64,000 bases of DNA from Legionella micdadei (GTDB lineage Bacteria > Pseudomonadota > Gammaproteobacteria > Legionellales > Legionellaceae): assembly GCF_000953635.1 (NCBI RefSeq), contig NZ_LN614830.1, positions 1,727,001 to 1,791,000 of the forward strand, written 5' to 3'. The notes beneath the pieces were generated by a model. The model was given only the letters and a program-made list of their open reading frames with translations. It had not been told where the DNA came from and searched no databases. A program made the translations under genes and the position numbers. Below are positions 33,138 through 41,986 of this stretch, in pieces; position 1 is the first letter of the stretch, and each line of letters opens with the position of its first letter.

Positions 33138-35123
33138 ATGTCAGCAAATATAAACACGGCTTTGCTAATAGCAGCACCCATGCTACAAGATTATTTGGTT
33201 GATAAAGACGGTACACCGATGGCAGCAGGAACTATCACTTGTTATCATGATAATAACCGTACTACCTTAAAAAATTGGTATTACCAATCAGGAAAGCCTG
33301 GAAATTACACTTATGTGCCACTTCCAAACCCTTTAACTTTAAGCGGTGCAGGCACAATTTGTGATATCAACGGGGTTGATACTATTCCTTTTTTTTATCC
33401 TTATGACGAAACTGATGAAACAAAAAAAGATCCTTACTATATAACCATCGTTAATCATGCTCAAACTAACCAAATCACTAGAGCTAATTTTCCATTTTTA
33501 GGTAACATTAGAAATAATGCTACAAGTGCTGGTGTTAATAATTTAATCGTAAACAATGGATTCTGGCGAAATATTCAGCCTAATTATCCTAATTTTTCTT
33601 TCACTAGTGTGAATTTAAATACAGTTACCAATCTTGTTGTATCACCAAGCCAACATGATGGGTTTAGCATGCCTGATGTTCAATTTTTTAAAAGCAATAA
33701 AACTGCAAATGATAATCTAACATTTATGCCTTTTTTGGCTTCAACTACAACAGTTATTAGTAATTATGTAACACCGGAATATTATATTAATCATCAATGC
33801 ACTTCGGCAGGTACAGGAGAAAATTACAAATACTATCAATTTCCAATTGCATTGCATTTGCAAAATTTGGCCAATCAACCTTTTACTTTTTCTATACAAG
33901 CTCAAAATGCTGGAGGTACTGCAGCAGGTCAAAATGTTATTGATATAAGGTTATTAACTTTTACAGGTACTGGAACATCATCACCTGCTACGGTTAGTAT
34001 AGGTACAATAACTTTGAATCCCGAATGGAGTTCATATACTATTACTGATGTTTTTCCAGACATTGTGGGTTTAACACTTGGAAATGGTCAAGACGATGCA
34101 TTTTATATTCAAATTCAAATGCCTCTGAATTTAGTATGTGATATCAATTTCACGAAGCCTTCTATATATTTAACTTCTACAACTATTCCAGCAAATGAAT
34201 TCCAAACATATGATTATGTTAATTCAATTATAAGCAGCCCAAGAACTGGCGATATAAGAATCAGTTTTAACCCTTTTTACAATTCAACAAATAAATGGTG
34301 TTTGGGGTGGTTGCCAATGAACAATGGAACGATTGGTAATGCGTCATCAAATGCAACAACAAGACAAAATCCTGATGTATGGCAGCTTTATAATATGCTT
34401 TGGTCTTTTGCTCAACCTTATGATACGGGATCTAATTTTAATGCTATAGCTCAGATTTATTCGAGTGCAGGAGCCGCAACAAATTACGGATCAACAGCAA
34501 TAGCTGATTTTAACGCCAATAAGCAATTAGCTTTAACTCAAGCTATGGGCAATGTATTAATGGGTACAGTACCCATTTCAGCAATTATTGGCGGCTCGTA
34601 CACCCAAGGGATTACCTTTACTAATTCCGGTGGCAAAATGGTTGTCAACGCAACAAATGGTACATTTTTTTTCGTTGGTCAACCAATTACTTTTGTAGCT
34701 TTAACTGGTTCTTTACCGACAGGTATTGTTGCTAATGCAGTTTATTATGTAACTAATTTAAATATACCTGCGCTAACATTTAATATTGCGACAACCTATG
34801 CGAATGCCTTAGCAGGCACTCCAGTTGTTGCTTATTCAGCACCATCAGGAACTTTTGAAGTCAGAACAAATACTACTGGCGTTTCGATTGGCGAGCATGC
34901 TCATACTCAATTATTAAATGAATTAGTAGATCATACGCACGATCCGTTATCACCTGGAACTGGTTATATCAATAGTATTGCGGCAGGTGGCACAGCAAAC
35001 TTATCGGCACCTCCTGGAGTGATTTCTACTTTGACTACGGGATCAGTCACTAGAACAGGCTCACAAACTCCTTTTAATATCACACAATCCGGCACTTTTT
35101 ATAACATGTTTATAAAACTTTGA
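33138..35123 (+). CDS. Large tail fibre/spike protein
   Basis: A 661-aa protein. The N-terminus (YLVDKDGTPMAAGTITCYHD) is a particle-binding domain common to fibre proteins, followed by long beta-rich regions. The C-terminus has a His-rich metal-binding-like turn (GEHAHTQLLNELVDHTHDPL) and ends SGTFYNMFIKL, like phage collar/fibre tips (for example T4 gp12-type HxH motifs). Likely receptor binding. AAAGGA precedes the ATG. Confidence 0.65.
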   Translation: MSANINTALLIAAPMLQDYLVDKDGTPMAAGTITCYHDNNRTTLKNWYYQSGKPGNYTYVPLPNPLTLSGAGTICDINGVDTIPFFYPYDETDETKKDPYYITIVNHAQTNQITRANFPFLGNIRNNATSAGVNNLIVNNGFWRNIQPNYPNFSFTSVNLNTVTNLVVSPSQHDGFSMPDVQFFKSNKTANDNLTFMPFLASTTTVISNYVTPEYYINHQCTSAGTGENYKYYQFPIALHLQNLANQPFTFSIQAQNAGGTAAGQNVIDIRLLTFTGTGTSSPATVSIGTITLNPEWSSYTITDVFPDIVGLTLGNGQDDAFYIQIQMPLNLVCDINFTKPSIYLTSTTIPANEFQTYDYVNSIISSPRTGDIRISFNPFYNSTNKWCLGWLPMNNGTIGNASSNATTRQNPDVWQLYNMLWSFAQPYDTGSNFNAIAQIYSSAGAATNYGSTAIADFNANKQLALTQAMGNVLMGTVPISAIIGGSYTQGITFTNSGGKMVVNATNGTFFFVGQPITFVALTGSLPTGIVANAVYYVTNLNIPALTFNIATTYANALAGTPVVAYSAPSGTFEVRTNTTGVSIGEHAHTQLLNELVDHTHDPLSPGTGYINSIAAGGTANLSAPPGVISTLTTGSVTRTGSQTPFNITQSGTFYNMFIKL

Positions 35124-35160
35124 TATAATAGAACATAATTTTAAACATAAGGATGTGTTT

Positions 35161-35523
35161 ATGTCGGTAGATCTAATTTTTGGCCGAGATTTGCAAGGGT
35201 ATAATGCTTACGCCCCTCAATTTCCTACGGATATTTTCACAGCAACTTTAGCAGCTAATACAGCTGAATCAGTAACAGTACCTTCTAATTTTCCTATTTG
35301 GATTATGTACGTTCGTGTCCAGCCAAACGGATGGGTGTGGTGTTCACGAACTGATACTGCAGCAGTTCCCGCAGGTGGAACATTAACATCTTCTAAATCT
35401 GAACTAATTGCTGGAACTATTGAATATAAACGTACTGTATATGCAGGGGATACGATTAGCTTTCTTACTCCTAATACAACTTGTGATATTGAAGTCGCAT
35501 TTTTTAGTAGCAGTATCGCTTAA
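35161..35523 (+). CDS. Small tail protein, 120 aa
   Basis: ATG at 35161 preceded by AAGGATG. Beta-rich, low-charge protein (SVDLIFGRDLQGYNAYAPQF) of unknown family. A TATAAT hexamer at 35124-35129 in the gap before it may be a -10 element, without a clear -35. Confidence 0.55.
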   Translation: MSVDLIFGRDLQGYNAYAPQFPTDIFTATLAANTAESVTVPSNFPIWIMYVRVQPNGWVWCSRTDTAAVPAGGTLTSSKSELIAGTIEYKRTVYAGDTISFLTPNTTCDIEVAFFSSSIA

Positions 35524-35559
35524 TTGATTTAACGCTGTCTGTAAAAAAGGATTTTTTAA

Positions 35560-36801
35560 ATGGCCGCAACAACTGAAGAAATGTTCACGGAACTACCCAC
35601 CGTATCAAACGCTACAATGTCGGATATTATTTGCGCAGTTCAAGGGTATGTAAGTCCATCTAATCTTGGTTTATCTGTTCAAGAATCATTGCAGCAAGTT
35701 TATAACTTATTTCAATCGAATATTATTCTATTTAATTCGGGAAATCCAAACGGTTCTTTGGCTGGCACTACGTATCAATTTTGTTGGGATACATTAAACG
35801 ATCTATTGTGGATTTGCACGACATCTGGAACTTCATCTACCGCAGTATGGACACGCGCAAACGTCAATAGCGGATATACAACAACAGCAACCGCTAACGG
35901 AACAACAACATTAACCATTGAAAGTAACTACTGGCAATTTTTTACTGGCACATTAAACCAAACGGTTGTTATGCCGGTTACAAGTACATTAGCACAGGGA
36001 ATAACTTGGTCTATAGTTAACGAATCAACTGGAACAGTAACTATACAATCATCAGGTTTAAATACAATTACGACATTAGCGTCAGGCCAACGTGCATTAA
36101 TAACTTGTATTTTAAATTCTGGAACAAGTGCATCGTCTTGGTATGCTGCTCTTTCTGCATCAGGAGGCGGCGTAGCATCGATTACAGGCACAGCAAACCA
36201 AGTTATTGCTTCATCATCCACAGGGGCAGTAACTTTAAGTACTCCGCAGGATATTGCTACGACAAGCTCGCCAACTTTTAATGCATTAACATTAACCAAT
36301 CCATTAACTCAAGCAAATGGCGGCACTGAAAATAGCACGCCTTTGACCAATGGTGAGTTATGGGTAGGTAATACAGGCAACCCTCCATCTAGAACAACTT
36401 TAACGGCTGGCTCTAATATTTCAATTTCAAACGGGGCTGGTTCTATAACTATTTCAGCGACAGGGCTGGCTGGTTTTAGCTGGACAACAGTTACTGGAAC
36501 TTCACAGGCCATGCTTTCAAACAACGGGTATATTGCAAATAATGCAGGTCTTGTTACTTTAACTTTACCAGCCACAAGCGCTGTAGGTGATGAAATAGAC
36601 ATTATTGGTAAAGGCGCAGGTGGCTGGAAGGTTCAGTGTGGCGTAGGTCAGACTATCGTAGTAGGCAGTTCAACAACAACATCTGGCGGCTCTGTAGCTT
36701 CAACCAATGCCAAAGATTCATTTTATATGATTTGCACTACAGCAAATACAGAATGGACTGTAGCATCAGCTCCTCAATCTTCAGGACTTACAATAGCATA
36801 A
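35560..36801 (+). CDS. Tail fibre-like protein with repeated Thr/Ala/Gly sequence
   Basis: A 413-aa, low-charge protein. Residues 55-105 carry the module shared with the protein at 29607. Later parts (TLTNPLTQANGGTENSTPLT, NISISNGAGSITISATGLAG) are typical of fibre shafts of proteobacterial phages. C-terminal domain (TATSAVGDEIDIIGKG-like) resembles a receptor-binding tip. AAGGATTTTTTAA precedes the ATG. Confidence 0.6.
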   Translation: MAATTEEMFTELPTVSNATMSDIICAVQGYVSPSNLGLSVQESLQQVYNLFQSNIILFNSGNPNGSLAGTTYQFCWDTLNDLLWICTTSGTSSTAVWTRANVNSGYTTTATANGTTTLTIESNYWQFFTGTLNQTVVMPVTSTLAQGITWSIVNESTGTVTIQSSGLNTITTLASGQRALITCILNSGTSASSWYAALSASGGGVASITGTANQVIASSSTGAVTLSTPQDIATTSSPTFNALTLTNPLTQANGGTENSTPLTNGELWVGNTGNPPSRTTLTAGSNISISNGAGSITISATGLAGFSWTTVTGTSQAMLSNNGYIANNAGLVTLTLPATSAVGDEIDIIGKGAGGWKVQCGVGQTIVVGSSTTTSGGSVASTNAKDSFYMICTTANTEWTVASAPQSSGLTIA

Positions 36802-36814
36802 GGATTTTAATATT

Positions 36815-37597
36815 ATGGCAACTAATAACGCAGTTAATACTAGTTTGTCAGGTCAAACAGGAACTGGTTCTTTTGTAGGTTCAACAAGCGCAAATTTAGT
36901 TACACCATTACTCGGAACACCAACCAGCGGCAATTTAACTAATTGCACCCATACTGGAGGCCTAAGAAGCGTCCAAATTTTTACTACAGGAACAGCAGCA
37001 ACTTATACTAAACCTGCCAATGTAACATCAATAGTTGTTGAATGTGTGGGCGGCGGTGGCGGTGGTGGTGGAATAACTGCAGGTTCTACAACGATAGCTG
37101 TAGCTAGTGGTGGCGGCGGTGGCGGTTATTGTCGCAAATATTATTCCTCAGCGGCTGCTAGTTATACTTATACAGTCGGTACGGGAGGTGCTGGCGGTGT
37201 TGGAGCTAATAATGGCACAAACGGGGGAAATACAACATTTGATGTTATGACAGCCAATGGCGGTGTTGGCGGAAATTTAGCAGGCGGTATATCTACAAGT
37301 TCTACTGGTATTACATTTGGACGACAGGGCGGCAGTGCTTCCGGTGGTGATATTAATATAACAGGTGGGGCAGGTGGTAATGGTTTTAATATTACAGGCG
37401 TAACGGCAGCCGGGGCTGGCGGTAGTTCGATGTATGGACGGGGGTCTACAAGTCAAGGAAATACAACAGCAAATGGTACGGCTGGACAAAGTTACGGGTC
37501 AGGTGGTGGTGGTGCGTTAGGTGGACTAGCAACAAGTACCAGTCAAAATGGCGGTAATGGTGCAGATGGTTTAATTATAGTTTGGGAATATTCTTAA
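36815..37597 (+). CDS. Glycine-rich tail fibre protein
   Basis: A 260-aa protein. N-terminal 50 residues (TPLLGTPTSGNLTNCTHTGG) are a fibre linker shared with many phage fibres. Residues 75-255 contain many GGGG and GGxG runs (VECVGGGGGGGGITAGST), as in polyglycine-rich fibre tips that form receptor-binding loops. No chaperone domain is seen. Confidence 0.65.
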   Translation: MATNNAVNTSLSGQTGTGSFVGSTSANLVTPLLGTPTSGNLTNCTHTGGLRSVQIFTTGTAATYTKPANVTSIVVECVGGGGGGGGITAGSTTIAVASGGGGGGYCRKYYSSAAASYTYTVGTGGAGGVGANNGTNGGNTTFDVMTANGGVGGNLAGGISTSSTGITFGRQGGSASGGDINITGGAGGNGFNITGVTAAGAGGSSMYGRGSTSQGNTTANGTAGQSYGSGGGGALGGLATSTSQNGGNGADGLIIVWEYS

Positions 37598-37606
37598 GGA
37601 AATTAT

Positions 37607-37855
37607 ATGGCAATTATTTCTGTTAATGCATCAGGTGAATATTGGAACATTGGCAATATTAGACCTTGTTGGATTTATATTAAAACGGATGATTCTTTAG
37701 CAACTGTGATGACTCAAGGCTATTTAGATAATGAAACAACTTTAAATTATACAGATGAATTAATGGCATTAGTTAAAGTCACGGAAGGATTAGTAATCCT
37801 TGCAGTTTCCACAGCGAATAATCATATTAGTTTAATAGCGCCGGTTGTTGCATGA
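37607..37855 (+). CDS. Small fibre-associated protein, 82 aa
   Basis: Short beta-rich protein whose sequence pattern (DDSLATVMTQGYLDNETTLN ... LVILAVSTANNHISL) is the same as the N-terminal domain of the 304-aa protein at 22398. The stop overlaps the endolysin start by ATGA. Possibly a fibre cap or trimerisation factor; function not known. Confidence 0.5.
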   Translation: MAIISVNASGEYWNIGNIRPCWIYIKTDDSLATVMTQGYLDNETTLNYTDELMALVKVTEGLVILAVSTANNHISLIAPVVA

Positions 37856-38382
37856 CAGTAAATAATTTTGATTATGCATTTCATTATGTCTTAAAAAATG
37901 AAGGCGGTTATAGTGATGATTTAGACGATCCAGGCGGTGCAACAAATTATGGCATTACACAAAAAGAATTAGAATCTTGCCATAAATCATTAAGGGTGCC
38001 AAAAGATGTCAAAAATTTGACTATTGAAGATGCCTATAAATATTATAAATACAAATGGGATAGCAATCATTATGATGATATAAATAGCCAAAAAATAGCT
38101 ATTAAGTTGTTTGATTTATGCGTGAATCTTGGAACTTACGAATCAACCATTATTTTACAACGAGCAATTAATGCTTGCGCTTATGGTTTTAATTTAAAAG
38201 AAGATGGGATTTTAGGCCAAAAAACGATTTATGCAGTAAACTCATTACATATTGATAATAAAGACGAACTTTTGCTTAATAATATAAGAAAACAAGCAGT
38301 ACATGTTTATGAATTGATTATTAAAAATAAACCTCAATTAAAAAAATTTGAAAAAGGGTGGTTAAAAAGAGCGAATGAGTAA
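37852..38382 (+). CDS. Endolysin, GH108-type muramidase
   Basis: A 176-aa lytic enzyme. The N-terminus has the GH108 signature KNEGGYSDDLDDPGGATNYG followed by GIT, with the likely catalytic glutamate E17. The C-terminal part resembles a small peptidoglycan-binding region. It cleaves the glycan backbone of peptidoglycan at the end of infection. No signal peptide, so it depends on a holin that has not been identified with certainty. Confidence 0.85.
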   Translation: MTVNNFDYAFHYVLKNEGGYSDDLDDPGGATNYGITQKELESCHKSLRVPKDVKNLTIEDAYKYYKYKWDSNHYDDINSQKIAIKLFDLCVNLGTYESTIILQRAINACAYGFNLKEDGILGQKTIYAVNSLHIDNKDELLLNNIRKQAVHVYELIIKNKPQLKKFEKGWLKRANE

Positions 38383-38743
38383 AGTTCTTAAATCAGGTGA
38401 TATTTCAGAAGAACATATTCATAAAACAGTCATCCAATGGATCAACCTACATCCTTCAATTAAAAATTTAATTATGCATTTTCCGAACGAAGGAAAGCGC
38501 ACATGGTATTTCGGAAAACTTTTAAAAGACTTAGGATTAAAACGGGGTGTTTTTGATTTATTTATTGCAATGCCTCGCCATGGATTCCATGGAGCTTGGA
38601 TTGAACTTAAAAGCAAAAATGGAAAATTAAGCTGTCATCAACGTTCATTTATGAATGACATGAGGCAGCAAAATTATTATGCTGCCGTTTGTTATTCTAT
38701 TGATGAAGCCATTGAACAAATAAAGTGGTATTGTTTTGAATAA
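38375..38743 (+). CDS. VRR-NUC domain nuclease
   Basis: A 122-aa protein with the PD-(D/E)XK-type VRR-NUC pattern: D61 in RGVFDLF and E77/K79 in AWIELKSK, followed by GKLSCHQRSFMNDMR. Phage VRR-NUC proteins are thought to resolve branched DNA during replication or packaging. It overlaps the endolysin end by 8 bases and ends the plus-strand block, facing the leftward early genes. Confidence 0.8.
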   Translation: MSKVLKSGDISEEHIHKTVIQWINLHPSIKNLIMHFPNEGKRTWYFGKLLKDLGLKRGVFDLFIAMPRHGFHGAWIELKSKNGKLSCHQRSFMNDMRQQNYYAAVCYSIDEAIEQIKWYCFE

Positions 38744-38797
38744 TTAACCATATCCAAAACCATGACTATCAATATCATTATGGACATTGACCGAGTC

Positions 38798-39127
38798 TTA
38801 GCCATAGCCCGAGCCATCACCCGAGCCAAAGCCATCGCCAGAGCCAAAGCCCGAGCCAAAGCCATCGTCCCAGCCAAAGCCCGAGCCAAAGCCATCGTCC
38901 CAGCCAAAGCCCGAGCCAAAGCCATCGTCCCAGCCAAAGCTCAAGCCAAAGCCATCGTCCCAGCCAAAACCCAAGCCAAAGCCATCTTCCGAGCCAAAGC
39001 CATCGCCAGAGCCATAGCCCCAGCCAAAGCCATCTTCCGAGCCAAAGCCCGAGCCATCACCCGAGCCATCGCTCGAGATCGAGCCCGAGCCATAGAAATT
39101 AATTAAATTATTATTTTTTTTCATCAT
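38798..39127 (-). CDS. Gly/Asp/Phe repeat protein
   Basis: Minus-strand frame of 109 aa whose ATG overlaps the stop of the upstream gene by ATGA, so this strand is preferred over the Ala/Lys-rich frame on the plus strand. After MMKKNNNLINFYGSG the product is made of short repeats such as SGFGWDDGFG. Similar repeat proteins follow DUF6948 genes in other phages. The repeats suggest an unfolded or beta-roll, acidic protein; function unknown. Confidence 0.55.
   Translation of the reverse strand: MMKKNNNLINFYGSGSISSDGSGDGSGFGSEDGFGWGYGSGDGFGSEDGFGLGFGWDDGFGLSFGWDDGFGSGFGWDDGFGSGFGWDDGFGSGFGSGDGFGSGDGSGYG
38821..39000. repeat. Six 30-bp tandem repeat units
   Basis: Units of 30 bp start at 38821, 38851, 38881, 38911, 38941 and 38971; the three at 38851-38940 are identical and the others differ at a few positions. 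Each encodes ten residues (for example SGFGWDDGFG) on the minus strand. The units also share shorter GCCAAAGCC and CCATCG parts, so they grew by duplication. Copy number may vary between isolates. Confidence 0.85.
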
Positions 39128-39426
39128 AAATTTACTTTCCAAATGGGCACTTCATCAATTGATTTTTTTGCCTGTACAGTTGTATTTATTATTTCTATAG
39201 CTTCTAGCAATTCGATACGATCTACAGCGCAAGGAAACTTGCAATTTTGAGGTCTTTTAACACCCTCCATGGCCAATTGACTTAATGATGCTGCTCCGTC
39301 CCAATACCACAATCTTCTTGCATTTTTCAAAACAACTTCTTGTCCATCTCTTGATTCAATTTGACCAAAAAATACTCCAGCACTATAAGTTCTTACAATT
39401 ACCCATTCATGATTGTATGATTTCAT
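39124..39426 (-). CDS. DUF6948-type phage protein
   Basis: A 100-aa protein with the conserved pattern VIVRTYSAGVFFGQIESRDG and ARRLWYWDGAASLSQLAMEG, a small beta-rich phage domain of unknown function. It stands in a leftward operon behind the DUF669 protein and is coupled to the repeat protein by ATGA. Confidence 0.75.
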   Translation of the reverse strand: MKSYNHEWVIVRTYSAGVFFGQIESRDGQEVVLKNARRLWYWDGAASLSQLAMEGVKRPQNCKFPCAVDRIELLEAIEIINTTVQAKKSIDEVPIWKVNL

Positions 39427-39460
39427 TTTTATTTCCTAAGTAATAAAATAATAAATTTAT

Positions 39461-39889
39461 TTAAAATGGTATATCATCATTTAAATCATTAGCCGATTCG
39501 ACCTTTGATTTTTTAATATAATCTTTGACTGAATTTCGACTTGGGTAGCGTTCGCCATTGTCTTTCAATTTCCCTTCTTGAATTGCTAATTCAACATAGC
39601 CCTGACGATTGATACAATCAGTTACATTTATTTCTCCGTGATCATATTTATCAATAAGTCCTGTTGTTTCGCAAAAATGTCTTAACTTATATCCCATCGC
39701 CTCAAGTAAATAATCATAGATAAAATGCAGTCTTCCGTCTTTATCCCAAATGTTAAGCGTTAATTTAATCATTTCATTGCCACTTTTTGACATTTCGTTA
39801 GTAGCTGTTGAAACCTGGAATTGATAAATTCCAGGCTCTAATAACGTCATTAATTGCAATTCCTCTTCTGTTTTTGGCGTAAATCTCAT
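39461..39889 (-). CDS. DUF669 protein, probable ssDNA-binding partner
   Basis: A 142-aa beta-rich protein of the DUF669 type. It ends in NDLNDDIPF, an acidic tip like that of single-strand DNA-binding proteins. In other phages DUF669 genes stand next to Sak4-like recombinases as here, and are thought to act as their ssDNA-binding partner. Its start overlaps the ATPase stop by 4 bases. Confidence 0.7.
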   Translation of the reverse strand: MRFTPKTEEELQLMTLLEPGIYQFQVSTATNEMSKSGNEMIKLTLNIWDKDGRLHFIYDYLLEAMGYKLRHFCETTGLIDKYDHGEINVTDCINRQGYVELAIQEGKLKDNGERYPSRNSVKDYIKKSKVESANDLNDDIPF

Positions 39890-40737
39890 GCAGCTTCTCC
39901 TTTAATAAGCTCTTGTAAATAATCAATCACTTTTTCCATGGCATCAAACGGCATTTCGTCAAATGTTTCAGCATTAGCTTTATCAAGCCATTTCTGATAT
40001 TTCTCTTCAGGCACTTTAAGTAAATCAATTAAGCGCTTAACTTCGATAATTTGTTCTTTATCTGCTAATTTTTGCGCTATAGCATCACGTTCTAGCACTT
40101 CTTTGCCATAACGCTTAGCAATTTCATTATAAGAAAATGGAAATTGTTCTCCATCTGGAAAAGCTTCTATACGTGATTTTTTAATTATTCCGATCCTATC
40201 TTTACCGCGTTTTTGAATTTCAAAAACTAAGTCAAAGAGATAATCTAATTTTTTGTAGCAATCAAAAGTTTGTCCTAAAACCGCCATATTTTGCCCATAC
40301 TCATTTTTAGCATGACTTGTTATGATTACGTTCATATCAAGACGAAGAAGCAAATTGAGCAAATGTTTTATTTGTTTATTGGCATCTGAATAATGTCTAC
40401 CAAACTCTGTGCCATTTTTTAATGCTGATTTATCGAGCAAATCATTATATAAAGTAGTTAGCGGGTCAATGATTAATGTTTTGTATTCGTGTTTTTCTGT
40501 AAGAAGTGCTTTGACTTCGGTCATGAGTTCTGAAAAATCATTAGTTTGAAACACCACGCCGCCTGATTTTTGAAGCAACCTTGTGTATTGATCGTTTTCA
40601 GCACCTTTCTCTGTGTCAATAAGATAAGGTTTTGGAAATTGGATTGCTGCGGTTGTTTTACCAACGCCGGCAGATCCGTAAAATAACGCTTTTAAACGTT
40701 TTTGTATTGCTTCGGGTTTTTTTGCTCGTAAAGCCAT
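39886..40737 (-). CDS. Sak4-like RecA-fold ATPase (recombination)
   Basis: A 283-aa ATPase. Walker A is GSAGVGKTT (about residues 21-29 from the chosen start) and Walker B is TLIIDPLTTLYND near 95. This matches the Sak4 group of phage single-strand annealing/RecA-like proteins. The ATG at 40737 is preferred over 40758 since CTTAGGAG lies 7-8 bases before it. Works with the DUF669 protein in phage DNA recombination. Confidence 0.75.
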   Translation of the reverse strand: MALRAKKPEAIQKRLKALFYGSAGVGKTTAAIQFPKPYLIDTEKGAENDQYTRLLQKSGGVVFQTNDFSELMTEVKALLTEKHEYKTLIIDPLTTLYNDLLDKSALKNGTEFGRHYSDANKQIKHLLNLLLRLDMNVIITSHAKNEYGQNMAVLGQTFDCYKKLDYLFDLVFEIQKRGKDRIGIIKKSRIEAFPDGEQFPFSYNEIAKRYGKEVLERDAIAQKLADKEQIIEVKRLIDLLKVPEEKYQKWLDKANAETFDEMPFDAMEKVIDYLQELIKGEAA

Positions 40738-40825
40738 GATAGTACTCCTAAGTTTCAAATAATGTGATCATTTAAGATCTGCTAAATAAATTCCCGATGC
40801 GCACAGCGCTATACGCATGAGGTAT

Positions 40826-40903
40826 TTATCTTTTAAACAATTTGAAAATCCGATATTTTTTAAAATTTAGCCTTTCCTTGGCTGTAACAAAGTCATATTT
40901 CAT
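40826..40903 (-). CDS. Possible 25-aa peptide
   Basis: An ATG overlapping the stop of the 158-aa gene (TAATG) opens MKYDFVTAKERLNFKKYRIF and stops after 25 codons. Basic peptide with no family; could be a chance frame. Confidence 0.25.
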   Translation of the reverse strand: MKYDFVTAKERLNFKKYRIFKLFKR

Positions 40904-41379
40904 TATCTACTCCAAATTAGATCGCCATTTTCCAGATCATAACGAGCGTATAAACCTTGCTCATTCATCATGTTGTTGAGATAAAATTGACAAGCTTCAT
41001 CAAGAACTTTTTGTAAGGATTCTTTGTAATAAGTAAGAATATTTTTCCGTGTTACTTCTGCGAAACGTTCACGATTTTCTTGTGAATCGTCTTGAAGCAT
41101 TGCGAGCAAAGCGCATGTAAAATCGTTATTTATTGAGAAATCATCGCCATTGATGCACTCATTAACTTCTCTATTTGTATGTTCAATATAAAGTCTTGCT
41201 AATTCATTTAGGCTTGATTCGGGAAGATCAGATAAGCTCAATTCATATTGGTCATATCTGTATTTTGCGTAGTGAGCAACAAGCTCTTCTGCATAATTAA
41301 AAATATTTATTTTATGATTCATGAACGTCAATCCTTTGACACTTATGCACATGTTATCGTATTTATATTTGTTAGTCAT
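40903..41379 (-). CDS. Hypothetical early phage protein, 158 aa
   Basis: Start at 41379 is supported by AAGGTGTAAAA before the ATG, a leader also found before the 64-aa gene upstream. Mostly helical and acidic (NFYAEELVAHYAKYRYDQYE-like region near 25-45). No family recognised. Confidence 0.55.
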   Translation of the reverse strand: MTNKYKYDNMCISVKGLTFMNHKINIFNYAEELVAHYAKYRYDQYELSLSDLPESSLNELARLYIEHTNREVNECINGDDFSINNDFTCALLAMLQDDSQENRERFAEVTRKNILTYYKESLQKVLDEACQFYLNNMMNEQGLYARYDLENGDLIWSR

Positions 41380-41404
41380 TTTTACACCTTGACTTTAAAT
41401 TTAA

Positions 41405-41599
41405 TTAATTACTTTCTTGATTTAATAAATCGTCAATTGCTTCGTCTGGAGTATTTCCTATCCCAATCGCATATGAAGAAACCCAAGAATCATCAATGAA
41501 CTCTGCATCGTAATTCTCACAAACAGCAGCCCATTCGCTGCTGTAAGGATTGTATTGACTTACATAAAATTTTCTTTCATTTCGTATCATCACAGTCAT
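41405..41599 (-). CDS. Hypothetical early phage protein, 64 aa
   Basis: First gene of the leftward early operon. GAGGTGTAAAA stands before the ATG, nearly identical to the leader of the next gene. The product looks like a small alpha/beta domain similar in style to HicB-type antitoxin folds (FYVSQYNPYSSEWAAVCENY ... GNTPDEAIDDLLNQ), but there is no HicA partner. Confidence 0.5.
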   Translation of the reverse strand: MTVMIRNERKFYVSQYNPYSSEWAAVCENYDAEFIDDSWVSSYAIGIGNTPDEAIDDLLNQESN

Positions 41600-41745
41600 T
41601 TTTACACCTCACTGTTAGTTGATGAGGATATTAAATAATAAGCATATGTTACATGTCAATATATGTTTATTAAATTTTTATTTGCTATTGTTGTATTTAT
41701 TAAATATATGTATATTTCGTCTATAAAAACGAACATAAAAATGAA
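41600..41745. promoter_or_regulatory. Divergent early control region
   Basis: About 145 very AT-rich bases separate the leftward recombination operon from the rightward Cro-like gene at 41746. Repeats of TATATGT, TTTATTAAAT and ATATATG are present and may hold promoters and operators on both strands; no single site is certain. Confidence 0.35.
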
Positions 41746-41946
41746 ATGACAATAGACGAATCAATAAAAAAATATGGAAGTGCCTATGGAGTATGTAAGG
41801 CTCTAGGAGTATCTCCTCAAAATTTTACACGTTGGAAAAAACAAGGATGGATCCCCCAAGCGCAACAATTAAGATTAGAAAAAATAACTAATGGCGAATT
41901 AAAAGCCGATGAGTTTGGTCCAGATAGGAGACCGATTAAGAAGTAA
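41746..41946 (+). CDS. Cro-like HTH repressor, copy 1
   Basis: A 66-aa protein with a Cro/YdaS-type helix-turn-helix: GSAYGVCKALGVSPQNFTRW, then KKQGWIPQAQQLRLEKITNG. Paralogues are at 42789 and 45816. Divergent from the recombination operon, so it probably represses one or both directions. Confidence 0.75.
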   Translation: MTIDESIKKYGSAYGVCKALGVSPQNFTRWKKQGWIPQAQQLRLEKITNGELKADEFGPDRRPIKK

Positions 41947-41986
41947 AGAACTATAATAAAAATATCTATATTGTGAGCGAGAAATT

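Noticed and set aside
35928-36602. Minus-strand frames within the fibre gene
   Set aside because: They mirror the low-complexity Thr/Ala codons of the plus-strand fibre gene.
38821-39000. CRISPR-like array
   Set aside because: The 30-bp units are directly adjacent with no unique spacers, and they are coding repeats.
38762-39106. Plus-strand Ala/Lys/Arg repeat frame over the 30-bp repeats
   Set aside because: The repeat keeps all frames open. The minus-strand frame is coupled to an upstream gene by ATGA and resembles repeat proteins known next to DUF6948 genes, so it is preferred.
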